A stretch of 64,000 bases of DNA from positions 1,174,001 through 1,238,000 of the forward strand of contig NC_091134.1 in NCBI RefSeq assembly GCF_041381155.1, read 5' to 3'. The notes under the pieces were generated by a model. The model was not told where the DNA came from. It was given only the letters and a program-made list of their open reading frames with translations, and did not search any database. The first letter of the stretch is position 1. Every line of letters starts with the position of its first letter. Positions 12,855 through 24,400 of this stretch are shown here, piece by piece. Both the position numbers and the translations under genes were made by a program. The DNA comes from Argopecten irradians (taxonomy: Eukaryota; Mollusca; Bivalvia; Pectinida; Pectinidae).

Positions 12855-14040
12855 CAATGGGCTCTGTCAGTGGGATGGGTCTTTGGCTTGTAATGTGGGT
12901 TGGGTCTTTGGCTTGTAATGAGGGATGGGTCTTTGGCTTGTAATGAGGGGTGGGTCTTTGGCTTGTAATGAGGGGTGGGTCTTTGGCTTGTAATGAGGGA
13001 TGGATCTTTGGCTTATTATAAGGGATGGGTCTTTGGCTTATAATGAGGGATGGGTCTTTGGCTTGTAATGAGGGATGGATCTTTGGCTTGTAATGAGGGG
13101 TGGGTCTTTGGCTTGTAATGAGGGGTGGGTCTTTGGTTTATAATGAGGGGTGGGACTTTGGCTTGTAATGAGGGGTGGGTCTTTGGCTTATAATGAGGGA
13201 TGGGTCTTTGGTTTATAATGAGGGGTGGGTCTTTGGCTTGTAATGAGGGATGGGTCTTTGGCTTGTAATGAGGGGTGGGTCTTTGGCTTGATAATGAGGG
13301 GTGGGTCTTTGGCTTGTAATGAGGGATGGATCTTTGGCTTATTATAAGGGATGGGTCTTTGGCTTATAATGAGGGATGGGTCTTTGGCTTGTAATGAGGG
13401 ATGGATCTTTGGCTTGTAATGAGGGGTGGGTCTTTGGTTTATAATGAGGGGTGGGACTTTGGCTTGTAATGAGGGGTGGGTCTTTGGCTTATAATGAGGG
13501 ATGGGTCTTTGGTTTATAATGAGGGGTGGGTCTTTGGCTTGTAATGAGGGATGGGTCTTTGGCTTGTAATGAGGGGTGGGTCTTTGGCTGGTAATGAGGG
13601 ATGGGTCTTTGGTTTATAATGAGGGGTGGGTCTTTGGCTTGTAATGAGGGGTGGGTCTTTGGCTTGTAATGAGGGATGGGTCTTTGGCTTGTAATGAGGG
13701 GTGGGTCTTTGGCTTATAATGAGGGATGGGTCTTTGGCTTGTAATGAGGGATGGGTCTTTGGCTTATAATGAGGGTTGGGTCTTTGGCTTGTAATGAGGG
13801 ATGGGTCTTTGGCTTGTAATGAGGGGTGGGTCTTTAGCTTGTATTGCGGGTTGGGTCTTTGGCTTGTAATGAGGGATGGGTCTTTGGCTTATAATGAGGG
13901 ATGGGTCTTTAGCTTGTATTGTGGGTTGGGTCTTTGGCTTGTAATGAGGGATGGGTCTTTGGCTTATAATGAGGGATGGGTCTTTGGCTTATTATAAGGG
14001 TTGGGTCTTTGGCTGGTAATGAGGGATGGGTCTTTGGCAA
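12855..14040. repeat. 24-bp minisatellite, about 49 copies
   Basis: The unit is TGGGTCTTTGGCTTGTAATG plus AGGG (24 bp), with recurring variants (GGATC for GGGTC, TTATTATAA for TTGTAATGA). Variant order repeats at about 312-318 bp (13000-13130 against 13320-13440), so there is a higher-order period of about 13 units. 24 bp is eight codons, so ORFs such as that at 13776-13997 stay open without being genes. Confidence 0.95.
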
Positions 14041-15436
14041 TGTGGGGTTTACTTCTACAGAGTATGTATGATCTATAATATGTTTTGGCTTCACGAATTT
14101 ACACTTTTACAGTTGTTGGATGCTCTTGTAATTTTTCAATGATCTTTATAAAAATAACCTATATTTCCAAGATTATTAGTTCATCATCAAGGTTTTTTCT
14201 TTTGATAAATTTTATCTCTTGATTTTATTTAATATAATACTCAATTTTATGTGAGTGAAGTTCATGTTGTTTTACAAGCCAGATTCTAATTGTGTATAGA
14301 AATGTATTAAATATTTAGAATGAACTTTTGTTCTTTTACATAAAACTCTGAATCCTATATTTTATACTAATATACAATTGTTATTACAGCAGATATTAAT
14401 TGTAGTTTAGTTCCATAATGTTGTTAACAATAAAAGAGTTTGGTGGAAAACATTTGTGTTCTGATTTTTAGCTCACCTGTCAGTGAGTTAATTACATAAT
14501 GACCATGGTCAGTGCTCCAGTCGTCATTTAAAAACCTAAAAGCTGTCCAGCATCAGCTGTGAGCTTGTTTAAAACAATGTCTATATAACACCTGTAAATT
14601 GAAATGTTGTTGTGAATCAACTAAAGATCCTACAACTGCAAGGGGAGGAGTCACCATGGCAATCAATACCCAGAAACCACGGATAATCATGGGAAAGTGT
14701 TTGATGGTTCATTTCAGGACCAAAGCAATTAACATCAAGAGAGAAGAACAAAATGTCCAAGAGTGAAAGAGGAGCAGAGACAAAGCCAGTCTCTATAAAC
14801 AAAGCGTGGTTATTCCACAGGCATTTGAATCTTTATGTTAAAATATTTTTTCTCTATACATGTGTGTGTCATCTAGTGTCTAGTTGTTTTTAATGCAGCG
14901 GGCCAACAGAACCCATTTAGACATGAATTTTAGAATCAGTGTAGATATTTTTTTTTTTAATCTAGCTGAAATAACCACAAAGATGTCTGATACTAGGTAA
15001 ATATATATGAGCTTAGTTCACTAAACCTGCTTATATTATAAGGCTTTATTTTTTTGCCATTTGCACATTAGGCAAAAAAGTTATATAAACTTTAACTTGT
15101 CTTTATAATATTAGGTCTCATTGGCAGAAACATGATCATACAAGGCCTATCGTACCTTTTGGTTTGTAAATCTGTTTTTTAAAATAAGGTAATATACATT
15201 TCTCATATATTTTTCAATTCATTTCTATATTTTTAATAGCTATATCAATTGATTTATGCACCTGTTTTATTAAATGACATTGCTTTAAATTCCGCTTCAT
15301 AATGTTTAAAATGTTATGTTCCGTTTCTTTAAGAATGGTAAAATTGATAAAACCAGGTAGTTGTGTTAGCGGATATGACGTCATTGTCAAGGGAATTATG
15401 TAAACAAAAGGCCGGAAGGAAAAGTCCTTCGTCAAA
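14041..15436. other. Intergenic DNA; promoter and 5' UTR of the next gene at its end
   Basis: No exons seen. An AATAAA at 14429-14434 could end a transcript reading through from the left. The last 80 bases before 15437 should hold the 5' UTR of the ubiquitin-like/armadillo gene; no TATA box is evident and the start site cannot be placed. Confidence 0.4.
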
Positions 15437-18400
15437 ATGATTATTTACGTGGAAAGCAAAGCATTCCCAGTAAGTCCATTGCTACTAAAAGAATAAGCAT
15501 CAAGTGAAGTTGTGAGAATTCGACATGTCACTATTAGCTCGAAGTTTGAACTATTGTTATATCGAAAAGAATATCGCATTGTGAAGTGGCCAACTCGCCC
15601 CATATAATATCTTCTTGAATAATATATTTCGGGCACCTGCATCTGGGGACGAGTCGACATGTACAAGCATAACACGTCTTATATGACAAAAACGCACAAT
15701 ATCGTTTGTAAAAAATGAATATATACGCTTTTCACTTGTTTTTAATCACAATGGATAAATGAAACTGACTTTGAACTCTATAACACCTTCATAACATGTA
15801 ATACATCGCATGTAACATGTACAAAAAAAATAGCAAAAAAATGTTTACTACAAATTACCAGGTCCTACTAAAGGAATAAGGTAAAACAAGATTGTAGCTC
15901 TCAGTAATGGGACACCGATTGACAATTTCTGACATGCAGGAACAAAGTATCATTGTAACATGTGGGAGAGAGTTACATGTAACAGACAGCTAGGATCACT
16001 ATCCTACATACTTACTGGTCCACCAGGTCACCTCTATAAACTGAGCTAAAGAGACCCCCCCTCCCCCAACTAAGAAATTTAAGCTAAAGGCAATTCACTA
16101 TGCACAACTAAAACCAGTTACACTTTTAATTATTATATTATTGTCCGCCTATAGACACAACGATTAACTGACTACTCCTCGGCTCCTATATATATATATA
16201 CTTGCTACTATAATTGGAGGGATTTCATTGAAGCTTATTGGCCTCCTAATTCACATACCACGTGATACCCAATAACGTTTGTGCGGGATTATTGTTTCTA
16301 TTGATGGAATGATGTCAAAAGGCGATATCCCTCGATAACGTCATTTCAGGGGGAAGATTACAAAGATCAGTTACAGTCCATAACCTCTGGAGATCCAATC
16401 CTGCATAAACATTATTGGATAGCACATGGTACGTAAATTAGCCCCATTGGTGGCCAACATGACCACTACCGTTAGATATTAATTTCTGATGGTCCTTTTA
16501 AGTGCTTGATACTAATTAAGTGGCCCTCCTTCCACCACATTAGAATAAGTCATCACCAATATAGGAGGTCCTTTCAATATCTTTATTTGTCTTGGGCCAC
16601 AGAACTAGTGCCACGAATACCAACCCCTGTGGCATATTCAATATACAGTAAAAGCCTTGTTTGAATTATTCCATCTTTGCAAATTACAGAGTTAACTCCC
16701 TTGCAGGTAGGTATCAACTGTTACGTCATTATTTTGTGAGGGCAATTAACGTAGTTTTCTTCGAGACGTTACGCTCCCAAACACATGACGTCACATTCAA
16801 TACCTACCCGCAAGTACAGATAACTCTGTAATATGCAAATTCGGAATACATTATACTATTCCTTTTCAGTATAAAACATTTCTGACGGTTGTAAAGCCCT
16901 CGGACAAGATTGCCAGGATCCGTGCCCACCTACTACACATTCTGTATGATATTGGGCGAGAGGACCTCCAGTTCAAACTACGCTACAAGGGCCAGTACCT
17001 CCGTGACGCCTTCTTCATAGAAGACTATGACATCCCAGAGAATGCTGTCATCAAACTGTTACCTGTTGCTAAAAGAAATGATGTAAACTTATTTTGTATC
17101 TTAAATTATTTATTTCTTTGTTGAAAAAGGAGTACATTTTTAGTCAGTGCATGCTTAAACAGCACTGGTATCTGAGAGAATTATAGAAATCGCTGTCTGT
17201 GACTATTGTTAAAGATGCGCCGCCGCTGACAAATGGTATTTTTCCACTATCAAAAACAGGAGCAGACGATTTAGTATTTTTCTTCAGTTACAAAAGTTAC
17301 TTACTTTACACCATTACCACCATCGAAAAGTTTGAGCTTCTAATTTTACTTCAAGTTAAGAATATAAAAAATAATTAATTGCATCCCGAAAAAAATTCTG
17401 TGGCACTATATCCTATGTGGAATGAAGTATTGATTGCGCACGCACCAAAGGCAAAATAAATTATTTCATATTATTTTTTGTGTTAATTAGACATATATAT
17501 ACACGATTAAACACCAATTATTGTTCAAATGATGAATATCATTTATGTTCTGTCGGCGGTGGAGCATCTTTAAGTCAAAACAGATCTTTTTGGTAGATGA
17601 AAAAAATTTCATCTCTGAGCATAAAATTGGACAAGAGAGGAGAAAACTTTATCCCACAATATCAATTTCACAATTTATCATTGTTCAACTGTTTAGTACC
17701 TCAGTTTTGTACATTTTATATATTGTTTAGCCATTGTATGATAGATGTGAAATATTGTCAGAGGATCACTCTTACTTACTTATACCTTTTTCTTACTGCT
17801 TTTAACTCTTTCACCCCAATGTAACTTTATTAGACTCTACCATGCATTGATCTGGATGAGTCCATTATGGCCTACAGTGGTGAAAGGGTTAACCTTACAC
17901 AATGAAGAAAACTTTGTAAAGGTTTATATTTTCAGAAGTAAAATGCCACCTTTAAAGATGCTCCACCGCCGACAGAGAATAAATGATATTCATATTTGAA
18001 CAATAATTGGTGTTTAATCGTGTATTATATATATGTCTAATTAACACAAAAATTATATAAAATAATGTTTTGCCTTTGGTGCATGTGCAATCAATATTTC
18101 ATTACATATAGGATATAGTGAGTCGGAATTTTTTCGGGATGCAATTAGTTATTTTTTATGTTTTAAACTTGAAGTATAATTAGAAGCTCAAACTTTTCAA
18201 TGGTGGTAATGGTGTAAAGTAAGTAACTTTTGTAACTGAAGAAAAACACTAAATTGTCTGCTCCTGTTTTTGATAGTGAAAAAGTAGCATTTGCCGGCGG
18301 TGGAGCATCTTTAAGAAAGTCACATTGGCAAATAATCTGAAGTCAATTTCAATTGGTCCATTATGAAAAAAAACCTACTGGCAAAAAAAAGAAAAAATAA

Positions 18401-21400
18401 GCAACTAACATTATGAAAGTTCTTGGTCATCTGTTCAGTGAAATATTTATTTGTGATTTCTATATGTAAGAGTACTAATTTCATGGATAATTTTTTACCT
18501 TATGTTGTCATTATTGATTTTGTTTGTACCAAAGACGATGCTGGACATTCGTTCCATTGCCAGTACCATGACGATGAGCGTGGATACCATATCAACCTCA
18601 GGTCAACAAGATGTCAAAGTGGAACTCTTCAGGGAAATCAAAGAGTTCATTAGACGGGAAAAGATGGTCCGAGCATTTGATGTAGGTGGATAACACACTC
18701 GTATATATAGTTACTAAATATGACTCATAAGTTTGTCAGACGGGAAAAGATGGTCCGAGCATTTGATTTTGTTGGACAACTCATATTTAGCTACTAAATA
18801 TGACTCATAAGTTTGTTAGACGGGAAAAGATAGTTTTAACATTTGACGAAGGTGGATAACTTGTATGTATATACATGTATATATAGATTTTAGGTACATA
18901 TTGATATTAGAAAACTGCCATTTCATTGAATACATATTACATATATACATAATTTTATGCAAAGAAAAATAATTCTCGAATTTAGTATTAGTGTTCCAAG
19001 AAACCTTAACTTCATCACTTGAGTCTTGTTACATAAGCAGCCCCCAAGAGAGCCAAAATTATATAAATGTTGTAATTTGTAGTTTAGTTTGCTGAAGTAC
19101 AGGATGTGAGGTATGAAAGTGGTGTGTAAAGTGCAGGAACCTATATATATCATATGTTATAATTTGTTAGAGTAGCGATTAAACCCCTTTAATCTAAATT
19201 CAGTTTTTGTTGTGTATAAATACATAATTTTATGCAAAGAAAAATAATTCTCAAATTCTATTTCAGGGTATGATATATCTGATGTTCCTGACGACCTGTT
19301 TGTCAGTGTTTACCAATTATTGGTACGCCGTAGCCTGGACGGGGGTTTTCTTAGCTTTCACTGTGATTTTCCGTCCGTACTACAACAGACATGGAGGCTT
19401 CACAGGAAATTACACACAGTGGTAAGTTATATACTTTATAATATACTGTTTTAAAACATAAAAGAGATAACAAATATCAGTATATTTTAATGAAAACGAA
19501 AGCAGTTGTAAGTTATATATACTGTACAATGTACTGTTTACGAAACAAACAAAAAGGATTAAAACTTATCAATACCGGTATTATTGAATGAAATTGAAGC
19601 ATATCATATGTTATATCTAAAGAAAAACAAGAAAATGAAATGGAGATCAGAAAAAGAAGGAGATTCCTGTACTTGTACAATGATTGTTATGTTTTAGGCG
19701 ATTTCTGTACTTGTACAATGATTGTCATGTTTTAGGCGATTCCTGTACTTGTACAATGATTGTCATGTTCTAGGTGATTCCTGTACTTGTACAATGATTG
19801 TCATTTTTTAGGAGATTCCTGTACTTGAACAATGATTGTCATGTTTTAGGAGATTCCTGTACTTGTACAATGATTGTTATGTTTTAGGTGATTCCTGTAC
19901 TTGTACAATGATTGTCATGTTTTAGGCGATTCCTGTACTTGTACAATGATTGTCATGTTTTAGGAGATTCCTGTACTTGTACAATGATTGTCATGTTTTA
20001 GGAGATTCCTGTACTTGTACAATGATTGTTATGTTTTAGGAGATTCCTGTACTTGTACAATGATTGTTATGTTTTAGGAGATTCCTGTACTTGTACAATG
20101 ATTGTTATGTTTTAGGCGATTCCTGTACTTGTACAATGATTGTCATGTTTTAGGCGATTCCTGTACTTGTACAATGATTGTCATGTTTTAGGAGATTCCT
20201 GTACTTGTACAATGATTGTCATGTTTTAGGCGATTCCTGTACTTGTACAATGATTGTCATGTTTTAGGAGATTCCTGTACTTGTACAATGATTGTCATGT
20301 TTTAGGAGATTCCTGTACTTGTACAATGATTGTTATGTTTTAGGTGATTCCTGTACTTGTACAATGATTGTTATGTTTTAGGAGATTCCTGTACTTGTAC
20401 AATGATTGTCATGTTTTAGGTGATTCCTGTACTTGTACAATGATTGTCATGTTTTAGGAGATTCCTGTACTTGTACAATGATTGTCATGTTTTAGGTGAT
20501 TCCTGTACTTGTACAATGATTGTCATGTTTTAGGAGATTCCTGTACTTGTACAATGATTGTTATGTTTTAGGCGATTCCTGTACTTGTACAATGATTGTT
20601 ATGTTTTAGGTGATTCCTGTACTTGTACAATGATTGTTATGTTTTAGGCGATTCCTGTACTTGTACAATGATTGTTATGTTTTAGGCGATTCCTGTACTT
20701 GTACAATGATTGTCATGTTTTAGGAGATTCCTGTACTTGTACAATGATTGTCATGTTTTAGGAGATTCCTGTACTTGTACAATGATTGTTATGTTTTAGG
20801 CGATTCCTGTACTTGTACAATGATTGTTATGTTTTAGGAGATTCCTGTACTTGTACAATGATTGTATGTTTTAGGCGATTCCTGTACTTGTACAATGATT
20901 GTCATGTTTTAGGAGATTCCTGTACTTGTACAATGATTGTTATGTTTTAGGAGATTCCTGTACTTGTACAATGATTGTTATGTTTTAGGAGATTCCTGTA
21001 CTTGTACAATGATTGTCATGTTTTAGGTACTTGACAATGATTGTCATTCCTGTACTTGTACAATGATTGTTATGTATATTTTTTGTGGTTGGTGCTGTCG
21101 GTTAGGAGATGTGATTTCCTGTACGGTTGCGGTACAATGATTGTACATGTTGTACGCAGGGGTAGCAAAAGTTTGGAATTATACCCTTATTCTCATTATT
21201 GTTTGTAGGCTAAGCTTCATATTTATACAGGACCATGGCTGTAAAGACTTGGTATTTGTTGATGTGTGTTGTAATATTTTACAGGACCACGGCTGTAAAG
21301 ACTTGGTATTTGTTGATGTGTGTTGTGATATTTTACAGGACCACGGCTGTACAGACTGGGTATTTGTTGATGAGTGTTGTAATATTTATACAGGATCACG

Positions 21401-24400
21401 GCTGTAAAGACTGGGTATTTGTTGATGAATGTTGTAATATTTATACAAGACCACGGCTGTAAAGACTGGGTATTTGTTGATGTGTGTTGTAATATTTTAC
21501 AGGACCACGGCTGTAAAGACTGGGTATTTGTTGATGTGTGTTGTAATATTTTACAGGACCACGGCTGTAAAGACTGGGTATTTGTTGATGTGTGTTGTAA
21601 TATTTTACAGGACCACGGCTGTAAAGACTGGGTATTTGTTGATGTGTGTTGTAATATTTTACAGGGCCACGGCTGTAAAGACTGGGTATTTGTTGATGTT
21701 TGTTGTAATATTTTAAAGGGCCACGGCTGTAAAGACTGGGTATTTGTTGATGTGTGTTGTCATATTTTACAGGACCACGGCTGTAAAGACTGGGTATTTG
21801 TTGATGAGTGTTCCCACAAGAACGTGTTCACTGCGGTGTTTTATTCTGCTCATTCTGTCATCCTTCTGGCCTCAGCCATACTCATCGGTCTTCTCTTCGT
21901 CAACTTCAGGCTTGAGGTATGTATCAACAGACATTGCTAAAGTTAAAAATAATGGCCATTTTTGCCAGGTTCGGCACCTGTATAATTTTTCAGAGATTCA
22001 GAGATGACATTTCTACCGACTTCCGGTACTCAATAATTAGTCCAGACCGGATTTTAAAATAGGCGGTCCGAGTCAAATTTTGCTGGACATGTCCGTCGGA
22101 CCGGCAAATTTTGCGATGTCTATATCAATGTCTTATCATAAACTAGACCACAGTCAACCAATAGTCTTAAGAAAAACTTGTTATCAAAAGTTCTTATTAT
22201 AAAATTTCTTTATATTTACAGGTATTGAAAGAAAAAAAAATCACCCGTTATTTTGGATACTTGCTACAGATTTTATCCTCACACATATCAAGTTGAAAAA
22301 TATCAGAGGGCAGTACATAATATGTTTCAAAGCTTTGACATTGATCAGTGTTTAAAGTTGAAATATAATTTAATAATGTGCTAAAATGATTTTTTTTATA
22401 TATATACATATTGCATAAATTACAGAAAGGGGACTATATTGAGAAGTTTCTGGTACAGGAAAGAGACATTGAACTCGTGATGAAATCTGCTCGCAGTTCT
22501 AAGTAAGTGACCTAAACATACAAGTATTGTATGATAAAGGTGATAATGTCATATTCTCTGCAATTCAGATTTTGATGGTTTAAACATGAAATGATTAGAT
22601 AATGTGACCATTTTCTCCCTCAGGATTAAGGAGAAGAGAACAGCTGCACATGAGCTGGCATGTATGGCAGCATCAGGGGACGATAACAAATTCCGTATCG
22701 TAGCCGAGGGAGGGTAAGTATATATCACAACAGCTTTAAAATAGTGAAGGGAGTGTAAGTGTTTGTCTCAACAGCTTTAAAATAGCGAAGGGAGTGTAAG
22801 TGTTTTTCACAACAGCTTTAAAATAGTGGAGGGAGGGTAAGTGTTTGTCTCAACAGCTTTAAAATAGCGAAGGGAGTGTAAGTGTTTTTCACAACAGCTT
22901 TAAAATAGTGGAGGGAGGGTAAGTGTTTGTCTCAACAGGTTTAAAACAGTGAAGGGAGGGTAAGTGTTTGTCTCAACAGCTTTAAAATAGTGGAGGGAGG
23001 TTAAGTGTTTGTCTCAACAGCTTGAAAATAGTGAAGGGAGGGTAAGTGTTTGTCACAACAGTTTTGAAATAGTGGAGGGAGGTTAGGTGTTTGTCTCAAC
23101 AGCTTTAAAATAGTGGAGGGAGGGTTAGTGTTTGTCTCAACAGGTTTGCAATAATGAGTGAGGATAAGCGTCTACTGCAACAACATTGTTATACATGTAC
23201 CATGAAAATGAGGACAACAATTTTAGAAAGGGGATAAAAAATGTGGCACACTTAAACTTAACCAATAGGAATTTCAGAAAAGATGGCGTGACGTCACAGA
23301 AAGTTTACATCCGGGTCCTCAAAGGTACAAACACAGTATGGCGACTGATAAAAACAATAACAGATACGTACATCCCTGCTTCATAATCGATACACTTTGT
23401 CAAAAGTTTACGCTTTCATACTTGCAAATTCTGATTTTGAAATGGTTTCTTATTGTTTCACAGGTTACGGATGTTAACATTTTTATATTTTCATTTGTTT
23501 ATTGCTAAATTTTAGTGTCGAAGCCACCTAGGTCAACCAATTCTTAAGAAAAACTTGTTATCAAAAGTTCTTATTATATAATTTCTTTATATTTATTGAA
23601 AAAAATCACCATTATTAAATTTGGATACTTGCTACAGATTTTTCCTTCACACATATCAAGTTGAAAAATATCAGAGGGCAGTACATAATATGTTTCAAAG
23701 CTTTGACATTGATCAGTATTTAAAGTTGAAATATAATGTAATGATATGCTAAAATGAATTTATATATTGCATAAATTACAGAAAGGGGACTATATTGAGA
23801 AGTTTCTGGTACAGGAAAGAGACATTGAACTCGTGATGAAATCTGCTCGCAGTTCCAAGTAAGTGACCAAAACATACAAGTATTGTATGATAAAAGTGAT
23901 AATGTCATAATCTCTGCAATTTAGATTTTGGTTGTTTAAATATGAAATGATTAGATAATGTGACCATTTTTCCCCACAGGATTAAGGAGAAGAGAACAGC
24001 TGCACATGAGCTGGCATGTATGGCAGCATCAGGGGACGACAACAAATTCCGCATCGTAGCCGAGGGAGGGTAAGTATTTGTCACAACAGCTTTAAATAGT
24101 GAAGGGAGGGTAAGTGTTTGTTTCAACAGCTTTAAAATAGTGGAGGGAGGGTAAGTGTTTGTCACAACAGTTTTAAAATAATGGAGGGAGGGTAAGTGTT
24201 TGTCTCAACAGTTTTAAAATAATGGAGGGAGGGTAAGTGTTTGTCTCAACAGCTTTAAAATAGTGGAGGGAGGTTAAGTGTTTGTCTCAACAGCTTTAAA
24301 ATAGTGAAGGGAGGGTAAGTGTTTGTCTCAACAGCGTTAAAATAGTGGAGGGAGGTTAAGGGTTTGTCTCAACAGGTTTAAAACAGTGAAGGGAGGGTAA

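Noticed and set aside
13776-13997. Open frame with an eight-residue repeat (GLWLVMRD)
   Set aside because: A product of the 24-bp minisatellite being a multiple of three.
21419-21940. The 173-residue ORF as a free-standing gene
   Set aside because: Its start ATG is inside the repeat and its 3' part is an exon of the larger spliced gene; it is treated as a possible extended exon instead.
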